64,000 nt of DNA from Sphingomonas caseinilytica (GTDB lineage Bacteria > Pseudomonadota > Alphaproteobacteria > Sphingomonadales > Sphingomonadaceae), in assembly GCF_023516455.1 (NCBI RefSeq), contig NZ_JAMGBA010000001.1, forward strand, positions 682,001-746,000, read 5' to 3'. Under the pieces are notes generated by a model that saw nothing but the letters and a program-made list of their open reading frames with translations, searched no databases and was not told the origin of the DNA. Of the stretch, positions 54,755 to 64,000 are shown piece by piece; position 1 is the stretch's first letter, and each line of letters begins with the position of its first letter. The position numbers and the translations under genes were made by a program.

Positions 54755-55702
54755 ATGAGTTTGAACAAGCCCCCATTGCATGTCCTGATCGCGGCACCGC
54801 GCGGCTTCTGTGCCGGCGTGGACCGCGCGATCAAGATCGTGGAGCTGGCGATCGAGCGGTTCGGGCCGCCCGTCTACGTCCGGCATGAAATCGTTCACAA
54901 TCGCTTTGTCGTGGACCGGCTGCGCGGAATGGGGGCCGTGTTCGTCAAGGAACTGGACGAGGTGCCGGACGGTCGCCCGGTCGTTTTTTCCGCTCATGGC
55001 GTTCCCAAGGTCGTGCCGGCAACCGCGGCGGCGCGCGGCCTTGATTATCTTGACGCGACCTGCCCGCTGGTCAGCAAGGTTCATCGCCAGGCTGAAAGGC
55101 TGATCGAAGCCGGCCGTCACATCATCTTTATCGGCCATGCCGGCCATCCCGAGGTGGTGGGCACATTCGGCCAGGTTCCATCGGGCACGATGACATTGGT
55201 CGAAACGGTCGAAGATGTCGCGATGCTCGACCTCAACGATTCCGACAATCTGTCCTTCCTGACCCAAACCACCCTGTCGGTGGACGACACCGCACAGATC
55301 GTAAAGGCGCTGCAGCTGCGCTTTCCATCCATCCTCGCGCCCCGCAGCGAAGATATTTGCTACGCCACGTCCAACCGCCAGGCAGCGGTAAAGTCCATCG
55401 CGCCATCCTGTGACCGCCTTCTGGTGATCGGGGCGCCGAACAGCAGCAATTCCTTGCGGCTGGCCGAAGTCGCCGAGCGGAGCGGAGCCCCGGCGAAACT
55501 CATCCAGCGGGCGACGGATATCGATTGGGATTGGCTCGGCACTCCCTCGACAGTCGGGATCACCGCCGGTGCTTCCGCCCCCGAAGTGCTTGTTCGCGAA
55601 GTCGTCGATGCGCTGAGCGAGCGGTTCGACGTGACGGAGGAAATCGACGATCATGAGCCGGAGCGGATGACGTTCAAGCTACCGCGCGAACTCGTCGCCT
55701 GA
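54755..55702 (+). CDS. ispH: 4-hydroxy-3-methylbut-2-enyl diphosphate reductase
   Basis: Last step of the MEP isoprenoid pathway, making IPP and DMAPP. 315 residues with the three iron-sulfur cysteines C19 ([13 protein letters not shown]), C103 ([11 protein letters not shown]) and C202 ([10 protein letters not shown]). Its stop overlaps the rnhA start by one base. Confidence 0.96.
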   Translation: MSLNKPPLHVLIAAPRGFCAGVDRAIKIVELAIERFGPPVYVRHEIVHNRFVVDRLRGMGAVFVKELDEVPDGRPVVFSAHGVPKVVPATAAARGLDYLDATCPLVSKVHRQAERLIEAGRHIIFIGHAGHPEVVGTFGQVPSGTMTLVETVEDVAMLDLNDSDNLSFLTQTTLSVDDTAQIVKALQLRFPSILAPRSEDICYATSNRQAAVKSIAPSCDRLLVIGAPNSSNSLRLAEVAERSGAPAKLIQRATDIDWDWLGTPSTVGITAGASAPEVLVREVVDALSERFDVTEEIDDHEPERMTFKLPRELVA

Positions 55703-56145
55703 TGGCTGAGCTTCCCAACGTCGAGATCTTCACGGACGGCGCATGCAAGGGGAACCCGGGGCCAGGCGGCTGGGGTGCCATCTTGCGGTCGAATGGCAAG
55801 GAGCGGGAGTTGTCCGGCGGGGAATCGCCGACAACCAACAATCGCATGGAGTTGATGGCCGCGATCGAGGCGCTCAACGCGTTGAAGCGGCCGTGCCATG
55901 TCCAGCTTTACACCGACAGCGTTTACGTCCGCGACGGAATCACCAAGTGGATCCACGGGTGGCGCAGGAACGGCTGGAGGACGGCGGACAAGAAGCCGGT
56001 CAAGAACGCCGAGCTTTGGCAGGCGCTGCTCGACGCGACTGCGTCGCACCGGATCGACTGGCATTGGGTGAAGGGCCATGCCGGCCATCCGGAAAATGAG
56101 CGGGCCGATGCTTTGGCATGTGCCGAGGCCGAGGCGCGCCGCTAG
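55702..56145 (+). CDS. rnhA: Ribonuclease HI
   Basis: Degrades RNA in RNA-DNA hybrids. 147 residues with the acidic active site D12 ([17 protein letters not shown]), E50 ([10 protein letters not shown]), D72 (LYTDSVYV) and D136 (NERADALA), plus H in KGHAGHPEN. Coupled to ispH, a common pairing in this group. Confidence 0.95.
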   Translation: MAELPNVEIFTDGACKGNPGPGGWGAILRSNGKERELSGGESPTTNNRMELMAAIEALNALKRPCHVQLYTDSVYVRDGITKWIHGWRRNGWRTADKKPVKNAELWQALLDATASHRIDWHWVKGHAGHPENERADALACAEAEARR

Positions 56146-57251
56146 GAGCGAATCGAACGCGGCGCGAAATCCTCCGCACTGACGCTCGCCAATTCAATCG
56201 GCAGTACTTCTCCACGGATCAGGGCTGCGCAAAGCAGGGAGGCCGCAGGTGCGGTCTGGATACCCATGCCGCCCTGCCCCACGCACCAGAAAAAGCCGGG
56301 CTGATCCGGATCGAATCCGAATTTCATGCCCCGATCCGGCGCAAAGGTCCTGAGGCCCGCCCATTTGCGCTCGACCGCTTCGACCGGCCAGTCGATCGCC
56401 CGTTCAAAGCGATCGATGGCGATGGCCACGTCCAATTCTTCCGGAGCGACATCGCACGGATCCACCGGCGTTTCGTCCAGGGGGCAGACCCAGACGCTAT
56501 TGTCGCCCTCCCCCTTGAAATAGAAGCTTTCATGGAGGTCGGTGACAAACGGCAGATCCCGGAGGCCGCGCTGCCCGACCCGCAACTGTACGACCGTCCG
56601 CCGCTTCGCGGTTAGTCCGATCCCGGGCACCCCCGCCAAGACCGCCACCTGATCCCCCCATGCGCCGGCTGCGTTCACCAGCACCGCGGTCGCGATCGGC
56701 CCTGCACTGGTTTCTATGTGCCACGCCTGGCCGTCCCATTGCGCGGATGCGAGGGCTGCATCCGTCTTCACGATTCCACCCTTCCGGCGAACCGCGCCCA
56801 GGCAGGCGTTGTGAAAGGCCGCAACCTCGATGTCGGCGCAGCTCGATTCGTACCAGGCGCCGGTCCACTGTTCCCGAAGGCCCGGAATGAGTTGATCCAG
56901 TTCGTCCCGGCTGAGGCGAGCGGGACGATATTCACCGCCAAGCTCGGATGCTTCTGCGAATGTCTCGCCGCAGGGCCCGGTGAGGTGGACCGCTCCGCGG
57001 GGCCGAAGCAAGGGAGTATCGCTGCCCGGCCAGTTTGAATCGAACATTGGCTTCGATGCGAGGCTGAGTCGCCGCTCGGGTGTGTCGCCGCCAAGGCTAG
57101 CCTGCCAGAAGGCTGCCGACCGACCCGTCGCGTGCCGGCCGCACACATCTTCCGCCTCCACGATCATCACTCGGAGATCGCCGGCAAGTCTCGCGCCAAT
57201 GCTCGCTCCGGCAATTCCGCCGCCGACAATCAAGACGTCCGTTTTATCCAT
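56142..57251 (-). CDS. FAD-dependent amino acid oxidoreductase, DauA-like
   Basis: 369 residues of the DAO family. The N-terminal dinucleotide motif is [18 protein letters not shown], followed by [13 protein letters not shown]. Towards the C-terminus are [12 protein letters not shown] and [19 protein letters not shown]. The pattern resembles D-arginine dehydrogenase DauA more than glycine oxidase. Probable substrate a D-amino acid; exact specificity not readable from the sequence. It is convergent with rnhA and divergent from cpaA. Confidence 0.8.
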   Translation of the reverse strand: MDKTDVLIVGGGIAGASIGARLAGDLRVMIVEAEDVCGRHATGRSAAFWQASLGGDTPERRLSLASKPMFDSNWPGSDTPLLRPRGAVHLTGPCGETFAEASELGGEYRPARLSRDELDQLIPGLREQWTGAWYESSCADIEVAAFHNACLGAVRRKGGIVKTDAALASAQWDGQAWHIETSAGPIATAVLVNAAGAWGDQVAVLAGVPGIGLTAKRRTVVQLRVGQRGLRDLPFVTDLHESFYFKGEGDNSVWVCPLDETPVDPCDVAPEELDVAIAIDRFERAIDWPVEAVERKWAGLRTFAPDRGMKFGFDPDQPGFFWCVGQGGMGIQTAPAASLLCAALIRGEVLPIELASVSAEDFAPRSIRS

Positions 57252-57299
57252 CGCGGCGCTGGTTACGGTTTAGAAAGGCGGGACGTCTAGAGGTGCGTC

Positions 57300-57791
57300 A
57301 TGATGAATGACGGATTCACCTTGGGACTGCTGGGCCTTCTGGCCGCGATGCTCGCCTGGATCGCGGTCGTCGATGTCCGCACCTATACGATTTCCGACCG
57401 GATCAACATCGCCATCGCGCTGCTTGCGCCGGTCTATTGGCTGTCAGCCGGCGTACCGCTGTGGCCGGACGCGGCAATCCGCGTCGGCGTGGCCGTGCTG
57501 GTCTTCTTCCTGTTCGCCGGGGCTTTCTACATGAACGTGATGGGCGGCGGCGATGTGAAGCTCGCCGGGGCCCTCGCATTATGGTTCACGCCCTTTGAGG
57601 CGCTAACCCTAATCGTCGTCATGTCGATCGCCGGCGGCTTCCTCACTCTGATCGTTCTGGTGGCTCATCGCATGCGCCGGAAGGAGGGCCGTCCGGAGGT
57701 TCCGTACGGTGTCGCAATCGCCGTGGGCGGAATGTGGTTACTCGCCCAACGCTTTCTTAACCATTTTGCCGGAATGTCGGTCGGTAACTGA
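57300..57791 (+). CDS. cpaA: Prepilin peptidase, CpaA/TadV type
   Basis: 163 residues, A24 aspartic protease of the Tad pilus. The two catalytic aspartates are in VVDVRTYTISDRIN (about residue 23) and the GxGD-type MGGGDVKLAG. Short N-terminus, as in CpaA, without the methylation domain. It begins the cpa cluster; no Flp pilin gene is seen before it in the window. Confidence 0.92.
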   Translation: MMNDGFTLGLLGLLAAMLAWIAVVDVRTYTISDRINIAIALLAPVYWLSAGVPLWPDAAIRVGVAVLVFFLFAGAFYMNVMGGGDVKLAGALALWFTPFEALTLIVVMSIAGGFLTLIVLVAHRMRRKEGRPEVPYGVAIAVGGMWLLAQRFLNHFAGMSVGN

Positions 57792-57818
57792 GTTACCCTT
57801 TCGGGAGGCGTAATCGCC

Positions 57819-58841
57819 ATGGACGTCAAGAAAATCGCCCTGCTCGTCGGAGCGCTGGTCATTGCGGTGGTCACCGCGGTCATGGCCAAGAACATGTTCA
57901 CTGGAGCCGGAGCCGAGCAGGCTAATGCGGCACCCGTCGTGCCGGCAGGTCCGAAGGTGCTCGTAGCTCGCAAGGCGCTTCCCGTCGGTACGATCATCGA
58001 CGCCGAAAGCCTCGCCTTCCAGGCATGGCCCAAGGAACTCGTTCAGAACGCCTACTATACGGAAGGTGCTCCGGACGCCGACGTCACCAAGCTCATTGGA
58101 ACGGTTGTCCGCAACGCCGTCACTGCCGGCCAGCCGCTTACCAAGGGCGCGCTTGTCGGCCCCAACGATCGCGGCTTCCTGGCTGCGGCGCTTGGCCCGG
58201 GCATGCGTGCAGTCACGGTTCCCGTTTCGGCTACCACCGGCGTCGCCGGCTTCATCTTCCCGGGCGACCGGGTCGATATGGTCCTGACCCAGGAAGTCCA
58301 GGGTGGCGGCGATGGCCCGCCGCTGAAGGTTTCGGAAACGGTCGTGCGTAACCTGCGCGTCCTCGCAACCGATCAGCGCATCGACAGCAAGGACGAGGAA
58401 GGAAAGACCGTGGTCAAGACCTCTTCGACCGTCACTGTGGAAGCAACTCCCCGCATTGCGGAGAAGATCGCGGTTTCCCAATCAATGGGTTCGTTGAGCC
58501 TGGTTCTGCGCTCGATCGCCGATAATGCGTCGGAGCTCGAGCGGGCGGTTGCTGCTGGCGACGTCAAGGTCCCCGCAGGCACCAATCCGGCTGAAGAGCG
58601 CAAGATGCTGCTGACGATCGCCAATCAGCCTGCCGACAGCAATACAACTTACGTCACGGGCGGCGACGTGTCGCGCTTCCAGCGCCGCAGCGTTCCGGGT
58701 CGTGCAGAGGCCGCGCCGACCGGCGGTGCCTCGGCCGCTGGCGCTCCAGCGGGCGCAAGCAACCCAGGGCTAGTCACTGGCCCGGTCGTCCGCGTCGCAC
58801 GCGGCAATAATGTCACCGTCGTTCCGGTGGGAGCTCGCTAA
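57819..58841 (+). CDS. cpaB: Flp pilus assembly protein CpaB/RcpC
   Basis: 340 residues. N-terminal TM (IALLVGALVIAVVTAVMA), SAF domain at about 46-115 (VLVARKALPVGTIIDAESL), then the RcpC domain (VPVSATTGVAGFIFPGDRVD). Periplasmic part of the Tad secretin complex. Only 1 nt precedes cpaC. Confidence 0.92.
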   Translation: MDVKKIALLVGALVIAVVTAVMAKNMFTGAGAEQANAAPVVPAGPKVLVARKALPVGTIIDAESLAFQAWPKELVQNAYYTEGAPDADVTKLIGTVVRNAVTAGQPLTKGALVGPNDRGFLAAALGPGMRAVTVPVSATTGVAGFIFPGDRVDMVLTQEVQGGGDGPPLKVSETVVRNLRVLATDQRIDSKDEEGKTVVKTSSTVTVEATPRIAEKIAVSQSMGSLSLVLRSIADNASELERAVAAGDVKVPAGTNPAEERKMLLTIANQPADSNTTYVTGGDVSRFQRRSVPGRAEAAPTGGASAAGAPAGASNPGLVTGPVVRVARGNNVTVVPVGAR

Positions 58842-58842
58842 G

Positions 58843-60333
58843 ATGACCAGCAATAACATCCGTCGCCACGCTCGCTTGGGCACTGCCCTCGCCGCGCTGG
58901 CCCTGGGGTTCGGCAGTTTCGCCGCCTCAGCACCCGCTTCGGCGCAGCGCCCGGCAGGTACCTATCGCCCAAGTCAGCAGGTCCTGCTGTCGCTCGGCGA
59001 AGGCCAGTTGGTCCGCCTGCCCTCCAGCGCCGCCGATGTCTGGACGTCCAATCCGGAAGTCGCCGACGTCTATGTCAGCAATCCGAAGCAGATCAATCTG
59101 TACGGCAAGGGCGCTGGCGAAGCCACCGTCATCGCGACTGGGGCAAACGGCTCTGTAGTCTACTCGGCGAACGTCCGTGTCAGCCAGAACCTGACCTCGG
59201 TCGACGAGTTGTTGCGGGCCGCTATGCCGGAATCCAACATCAAGGTGATTAATGCCGGTCAGATGGCGGTACTCACCGGCACGGTCGCTTCGCCATCCGA
59301 CTCCGCCAAGGCGGAGATGATGGTCTCGTCGATGCTCAATCCGGGCGTGGACATGTCGAAAGACGGATCGACCTGCAAGATCTGCGTGATCAACAATCTG
59401 AAGACGGCGACGCCGCTCCAGGTCAATTTGAAGGTCAGGATCGCAGAGGTGAACCGCAGTCTGCTGAAGCAGGTCGGCGTCAACCTCTTTGCGTCGGATC
59501 CGACCAGCGGTTTCAAATTTGGTCTCGGCCAAGGCCTCAATGCGACGAGCGGAGCCAATTCGGACCCGTTCTCCGTTGGCTCCCTGCTGACCGGCGGTAC
59601 CCGCCTGGGCGCGGCAGGATCGCTGTTCGGCCTCGACATCGCAGGTTCTCTGGACCTGGCTGCGAAGGATGGTCTGGTGACCATTCTCGCGGAGCCTAAC
59701 CTTACGGCATTGTCGGGTGAAACCGCGAGCTTCCTGGCCGGCGGCGAATATCCAATCCCGGTGTCACAGTCGCTCGGCGCGGTGACGATCGAGTATAAGC
59801 AATATGGTGTCGGCCTCGCCTTCACCCCGATCGTCTTGGCCGACGGCCGCATCTCGATGCGTGTCCGCCCGGAAGTCAGCGAATTGAGCAACGAAGGCGC
59901 GGTACGCCTCAACGATTATCTAGTCCCCGCGCTTACCACGCGGCGAGCGGAAACGACCGTCGAGATGGGCTCAGGACAGTCGTTCATGATTGCCGGCCTG
60001 CTGCGCAACGTGAACACCAATGACATCACCAAAGCGCCGTTCCTCGGCGATCTGCCGATCCTCGGCGCGCTGTTCCGGTCGACCAGCTTCCGCCGCCAGG
60101 AAACGGAACTGGTGATCATTGTCACGCCGTATCTGGTTCGCCCGATCTCCGGCCAGCTTGCCGCCCCGACCCAGGGATATCGCGCTCCAACCGATGTCCA
60201 GCAGGTTTGGGAAGGCCAGAACTACGTCGGAGTCAGCGGTAAGCCGGCACCGGTGCAGGCCCCCGGACCGGGTCCCAGCACTGCGGCCGGATCTGCCGCC
60301 GGCGCCGCTGCTGCTCCAGGGTTCAAGCTGTGA
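58843..60333 (+). CDS. cpaC: Tad pilus secretin CpaC/RcpA
   Basis: 496 residues from ATG 58843, giving signal peptide (LGTALAALALGFGSFAASAP). N-terminal pilus-assembly domain (QQVLLSLGEGQLVRLPSSAA), BON-like middle, and C-terminal secretin domain (VTILAEPNLTALSGETASFL, GGEYPIPVSQS). The tail is Ala/Pro-rich. Outer-membrane channel for the pilus. An earlier in-frame start inside cpaB is unlikely. Confidence 0.94.
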   Translation: MTSNNIRRHARLGTALAALALGFGSFAASAPASAQRPAGTYRPSQQVLLSLGEGQLVRLPSSAADVWTSNPEVADVYVSNPKQINLYGKGAGEATVIATGANGSVVYSANVRVSQNLTSVDELLRAAMPESNIKVINAGQMAVLTGTVASPSDSAKAEMMVSSMLNPGVDMSKDGSTCKICVINNLKTATPLQVNLKVRIAEVNRSLLKQVGVNLFASDPTSGFKFGLGQGLNATSGANSDPFSVGSLLTGGTRLGAAGSLFGLDIAGSLDLAAKDGLVTILAEPNLTALSGETASFLAGGEYPIPVSQSLGAVTIEYKQYGVGLAFTPIVLADGRISMRVRPEVSELSNEGAVRLNDYLVPALTTRRAETTVEMGSGQSFMIAGLLRNVNTNDITKAPFLGDLPILGALFRSTSFRRQETELVIIVTPYLVRPISGQLAAPTQGYRAPTDVQQVWEGQNYVGVSGKPAPVQAPGPGPSTAAGSAAGAAAAPGFKL

Positions 60334-60362
60334 ACCGCCGCTTTTTGAGGAAGGAAGCCAAT

Positions 60363-60995
60363 ATGGCCCGCAAATCCGCTCTCATCATCGTCGCGGCGGC
60401 GCTCTCGGCCTGCCAACACGTGCCCTACGATCAGCCTGATCGCGGTCTGGAATCCGTCAATGTCCCGGTCGTGACCCGCTCCGATTTCGCACTGGACGTA
60501 GCCGCCCCCGATGGTTCGCTTCCGTCGTCGGAAGCTGCCCGTCTGGACGCATGGTTCCGTTCGCTGCAGCTCGGTTACGGTGACACGGTTCATGTCGATG
60601 GCGCCTATTCCGCAGCGGCGCGCGATGACGTTGCCCGCGTGGCCGGCCAATATGGCCTGTTGCTGAGCAATGGCGCTCCGGTGACGCAGGGCACCATTCC
60701 CCCGGGTTCGGTGCGCGTCGTCGTTAGCCGTACACGTGCCGAAGTGCCGGAATGCCCCGATTGGAGCGTCCCCGCCAGCCCCAACTACAACAATCGCTCC
60801 ATGTCCAACTTCGGTTGCGCAGTGAACAGCAACCTGGCTGCGATGGTCGCAAACCCCGAGGACCTGGTCCACGGCCGTGAAGGCAATCCGTACGTCGATG
60901 CTGATGCAGCGACGCGCGGCGTCGGTGTCTACTACTCGACGCAGCCGACCGGGAAGGGCGGTCTCAAGGACGTCAACACGAAGAACGGGAACTAG
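60363..60995 (+). CDS. cpaD: Pilus assembly lipoprotein CpaD
   Basis: 210 residues from ATG 60363, behind GAGGAAGG; a GTG at 60330 would overlap cpaC. Lipobox AALSAC near residue 17. CpaD domain with CPDWSVPASPNYNNRSMSNFGC and NLAAMVANPEDLVHGR. Helps the secretin localise and assemble. Confidence 0.9.
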   Translation: MARKSALIIVAAALSACQHVPYDQPDRGLESVNVPVVTRSDFALDVAAPDGSLPSSEAARLDAWFRSLQLGYGDTVHVDGAYSAAARDDVARVAGQYGLLLSNGAPVTQGTIPPGSVRVVVSRTRAEVPECPDWSVPASPNYNNRSMSNFGCAVNSNLAAMVANPEDLVHGREGNPYVDADAATRGVGVYYSTQPTGKGGLKDVNTKNGN

Positions 60996-60997
60996 AG

Positions 60998-62266
60998 ATG
61001 AACGCACCATTCCATGCGCGCGCCGGTCTGCGTGACCCCTTCACCGCCTTCGTCTGCGACGACGCAACGGCCGACATGCTTCGTCCCGTTGCGGTCGAGC
61101 ATGGTTGGTCGCCGGAAAAGGTGAACAAGGGCGGCCTTCGCAATGCCGTGCAGTCACTATCGGTCTCGGCAAGCCCGACGATCCTGTTCGTCGACCTTTC
61201 GGAATCAGCCGACCCGCTGAACGACATCAACGCGCTTGCCGAAGTCTGCGAGCCCGGAACTGTCGTCATCGCGGCGGGCCAGGTGAACGACGTCCGATTG
61301 TACCGTGACCTCGTTGCCAGCGGCATTCACGATTATCTTCTGAAGCCGTTCACGGTCGACCAGCTGCGCGACACTTTCGCGCACGCCCAGTCGATCCTGT
61401 CGGGTCCGCGCGGCGAAGCACAGGCAGAGAAGCCGCACGTGATGACCGCGGTCATCGGTGTTCGGGGCGGCGTCGGCGCATCGACCATCGCAACCAGCCT
61501 CGCCTGGCTGATGGGCGAAAAGGCCCACCGCTCGACCTCGCTCCTGGATCTCGACGTGCATTTCGGCACCGGCGCGTTGGCGCTCGACCTTGAGCCCGGC
61601 CGCGGCCTCACCGACGCGATCGAGAACCCGAGCCGTATCGACGGCCTGTTCATCGAGCGCGCGATGATCCGCGCCAACGAACGGCTTTCGGTCCTCTCGG
61701 CCGAGGCCCCGCTTCACCAGCCCCTGATCACGGACGGCACGGCATTCTTCCAGCTCCAGGAAGAGATGAAGAATGCATTTGAATCGACCGTGCTCGATCT
61801 GCCGCGGCAGATGCTGATCCAGTATCCGCACATGGTGCATGATGCGCATGTTGCAGTCATTGTCAGCGAGCTGACCCTGGCGGCCACGCGCGATACCATT
61901 CGCGTCCTGGCCTGGCTGAAATCGAATGCGCCGCAAACCAAGGTGATTGTGGCTGCCAATCGGGTTCCGTCGGGCGGAGCGCTGGAGATCAGCAAGAAGG
62001 ATTTCGAGCAGTCGATCGAGCGCGGCGTGGATATCGTTTTCCCGGATGACCGGAAGGTCGCGGCCCAGGCCGCAAAGCTTGGAAAGCCGATCGCTGAAAT
62101 CGCCACTGGGAAGATGGCGGCGCCCTTCACCCAGCTGTCGAACATGGTTCTAAGCCATGCCAGCGAAGAAGGTGCTTCGGAAGCCAAGCCGGCCGCGGCA
62201 GGCAACAAATCGCTCGTCGACAATCTGAAGTCGATGCTGGCGAAGCCGAAGGACAAGGCAGCGTAA
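60998..62266 (+). CDS. cpaE: Pilus localisation ATPase-like protein CpaE/TadZ
   Basis: 422 residues. N-terminal receiver-like domain (about 15-130), then a MinD/ParA-like domain with a deviant Walker A VRGGVGASTIA (155-165). Starts 2 nt after cpaD. Polar localisation factor in characterised Tad systems. Confidence 0.93.
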   Translation: MNAPFHARAGLRDPFTAFVCDDATADMLRPVAVEHGWSPEKVNKGGLRNAVQSLSVSASPTILFVDLSESADPLNDINALAEVCEPGTVVIAAGQVNDVRLYRDLVASGIHDYLLKPFTVDQLRDTFAHAQSILSGPRGEAQAEKPHVMTAVIGVRGGVGASTIATSLAWLMGEKAHRSTSLLDLDVHFGTGALALDLEPGRGLTDAIENPSRIDGLFIERAMIRANERLSVLSAEAPLHQPLITDGTAFFQLQEEMKNAFESTVLDLPRQMLIQYPHMVHDAHVAVIVSELTLAATRDTIRVLAWLKSNAPQTKVIVAANRVPSGGALEISKKDFEQSIERGVDIVFPDDRKVAAQAAKLGKPIAEIATGKMAAPFTQLSNMVLSHASEEGASEAKPAAAGNKSLVDNLKSMLAKPKDKAA

Positions 62267-62328
62267 TCTAATGACCGTGGCGGAGGGACGCTGAGTCCTT
62301 CTGCCGGATTGATGGGCAGGACGAACTG

Positions 62329-63306
62329 ATGGATATGATCTACATCGTCATCTTGGCAGTCGGCGTGCTGGGCGCGCTGCTGCTCGGTGCCCAGGCCCTG
62401 GCCGGCCCAAATCCGCGCAAGGCGCTCAAGCGGCGGATGGAGCTTGTCAAGGAACGGCATGGCGACAGTGCGCTGGCGGCAAACGCACAGGCGCAGATCC
62501 GAAAGCTGATGGCAGCTCGCGCTAGCCGGGTTGATAGCTGGGCATCCACGCTGATGCCGAAGCCGGCGTTGATGCGCCAGCGGCTGGAGCGCACTGGCAA
62601 GGACATCACACTCGGCAAATATGCCATGATTTCCCTTGGCCTTCTGCTGTTCGTTGCCGCGCTGTTGATGATCAAGGGAGCGCCGTTCCTGCTCGCTTTG
62701 TTCGCAGGCTTGTTTTTCGGCGTTGCCGTTCCGCACTTCGTTGTGAACTTCCTGATCGGCCGGCGGCTCAAGCAGTTCAATTCCAATTTTCCGGACGCGA
62801 TCGAATTGATGGTCCGCGGCCTGCGATCCGGCCTGCCAATCACCGAGACGCTGGGCATTGTTGCGGGCGAAATCACCGGCCCTGTCGGCGCCGAATTCCG
62901 TTCCGTCGCAGACAAAATGAAAATCGGACGGACGATGGAAGTTTCGCTTCAGGAAACCGCCGACCGTCTCGGCACGGCCGAATTCCAGTTCTTCGTCATC
63001 ACTCTGGCGATCCAGCGGGAGACGGGCGGCAACCTGGCGGAAACCCTGTCCAACCTTGCGGACGTGCTTCGCAAGCGCGGCCAGATGAAGCTCAAGATCA
63101 AGGCAATGAGTTCGGAATCCAAGGCTTCGGCTTTCATCCTGGGCTCGCTGCCATTCGTCGTCTTCGCATTGGTGTCGATGGTGAACCCAAAATACATGTC
63201 AGGATTCTTCGTTGACGAACGACTGATCATCGCAGGTCTTGGCGGCATGTGCTGGATGGGGATCGGCGTCTTCATCATGGCCAAGATGGTCAATTTCGAG
63301 ATCTAG
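62329..63306 (+). CDS. tadB: Tad pilus inner-membrane platform protein TadB
   Basis: 325 residues, type II secretion F domain (FNSNFPDAIELMVRGLRSGL, LPITETLGIVAGEITGPVG) flanked by hydrophobic helices at about 4-24, 105-145, 265-285 and 300-320. It follows cpaE after only 62 nt, so the motor ATPase gene cpaF, often found here, is missing from the cluster at this point. Confidence 0.92.
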   Translation: MDMIYIVILAVGVLGALLLGAQALAGPNPRKALKRRMELVKERHGDSALAANAQAQIRKLMAARASRVDSWASTLMPKPALMRQRLERTGKDITLGKYAMISLGLLLFVAALLMIKGAPFLLALFAGLFFGVAVPHFVVNFLIGRRLKQFNSNFPDAIELMVRGLRSGLPITETLGIVAGEITGPVGAEFRSVADKMKIGRTMEVSLQETADRLGTAEFQFFVITLAIQRETGGNLAETLSNLADVLRKRGQMKLKIKAMSSESKASAFILGSLPFVVFALVSMVNPKYMSGFFVDERLIIAGLGGMCWMGIGVFIMAKMVNFEI

Positions 63307-63319
63307 GAGCGATAAGACA

Positions 63320-64000
63320 ATGCAAGCTGCTCCGACCGGACCAACACTCCTCGGCATCGACGTCGTCTGGGTTGCGACCCTGCTGGCCGCCGTTGCGACG
63401 TTCGCCGTGCTGATCGCCCTTTATGCCGCGACAACCGTGCGCGATCCCATGGCTCGCCGCGTCAAGGCGCTTAACGAGCGCCGCGAGCAGTTGAAGGCAG
63501 GCATCGTCGCCTCGACCAACAAGCGCAAGAAATTGACGAACCGGAACGCCGCGGCCGACCGGGTACGCGGCATCCTGGGCAGCTTCAAAATGCTGCAGGA
63601 CGACCAGATCAAGAAAACGCAAGTCCGACTGATGCAGGCGGGCATCCGCACCAAGGACCTTGCATTCTTCATCATCTTTGCGCGCTTCGTCCTGCCGGTG
63701 GTGCTCGGCATTGGCGCGGTCGTCCTCATCTACGGCATCAACTATTTCCCGGACTGGTCATGGTTCAAGAAATACGGAACCGTCGCCGGAACGCTGGTGG
63801 GCGCTTACAAGGCCCCGGACATCTGGCTCAGCAACAAGTGCAAGAAGCGCAGCGATGCCGTTCGCAAAGGCTTGCCCGATGCGCTGGACTTGCTGGTCAT
63901 CTGTGCTGAAGCAGGCTTGACCGTCGACGCGGCCTTCAACCGTGTCGCCAAGGAATTGGGCAAGGCCTATCCGGAACTGGGCGACGAATTCGGATTGACG
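63320..64000 (+). CDS. tadC: Tad pilus inner-membrane platform protein TadC (3' end outside window)
   Basis: 227 codons are present. Start ATG 63320 behind AGGAGCGATAAG. N-terminal TM at about 14-36, further helices at about 113-160, then GLPDALDLLVICAEAGLTVD of the second type II secretion F domain. Partner of TadB. The frame is open at the window end. Confidence 0.9.
   Translation, partial: MQAAPTGPTLLGIDVVWVATLLAAVATFAVLIALYAATTVRDPMARRVKALNERREQLKAGIVASTNKRKKLTNRNAAADRVRGILGSFKMLQDDQIKKTQVRLMQAGIRTKDLAFFIIFARFVLPVVLGIGAVVLIYGINYFPDWSWFKKYGTVAGTLVGAYKAPDIWLSNKCKKRSDAVRKGLPDALDLLVICAEAGLTVDAAFNRVAKELGKAYPELGDEFGLT

Overview
The window is about 64 kb of GC-rich chromosome from an alphaproteobacterium, most likely order Sphingomonadales (Sphingomonas or Sphingomicrobium-like). 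The grounds are the 5-aminolevulinate synthase type of haem entry, the gene-family content (STN-type TonB receptor with FecI/FecR, Tad/Cpa pilus genes, S9 peptidases, DUF2092, ABA4-like, DUF938), very dense packing with many 1-4 nt overlaps, and a palindromic repeat family. Genus and species are inference; no 16S gene is present.

Layout. 1-9.2 kb: core genes topA (partial), a prolyl 4-hydroxylase-like dioxygenase, dprA, plsY, murI, hemA, rpiB, glyA, nrdR. 9.2-9.7 kb: a small repeat-bounded element carrying a GIY-YIG nuclease domain whose frame runs straight into the tRNA methyltransferase trmJ. 10.4-16.3 kb: two small secreted Cys-pair paralogues, chorismate mutase, rpsD, two tandem S9 peptidases. 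16.3-20.3 kb: a tightly overlapping run aguA-aguB-TPR/sulfotransferase-folK, then tRNA-Lys. 20.3-23 kb: periplasmic or lipoprotein genes of unclear role. 23-33 kb: an ABC exporter operon (adaptor, ATPase, two paralogous MacB/FtsX permeases) divergent from an NtrC-type regulator and histidine kinase; a 16-base match to the sigma-54 promoter consensus and two copies of a TGTCCG-N4-CGGACA palindrome lie between them. 33-40.2 kb: fecI, fecR, a TonB-dependent receptor and a large autotransporter in one direction, which looks like a cell-surface signalling unit that controls a secreted or surface protein.

40.3-46.5 kb: L,D-transpeptidase, a polyproline-tailed outer membrane protein, a double retropepsin-like protein, two PilZ proteins, a PAP2 phosphatase and a DUF938 methyltransferase. 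46.5-52.7 kb: the glycine cleavage operon under a tandem glycine riboswitch (gcvT-gcvH-methyltransferase-gcvPA-gcvPB-ABA4-like-DUF938). The methyltransferase between gcvH and gcvPA is bracketed by two different palindromic repeats. 52.8-57.3 kb: a vanadium haloperoxidase-like protein, a lipoprotein, ispH, rnhA and a DauA-like FAD oxidoreductase. 57.3-64 kb: the Tad pilus cluster cpaA-B-C-D-E-tadB-tadC (tadC runs off the end); no cpaF lies at its usual place between cpaE and tadB.

The most notable signal is the GIY-YIG/repeat element. A long repeat arm and a short repeat arm flank the nuclease gene, and the same long-short arm pair occurs without the gene at 50.8 kb, as expected of an autonomous element and its gene-less derivative. 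All calls come from reading the sequence and its translations; no database search was possible.
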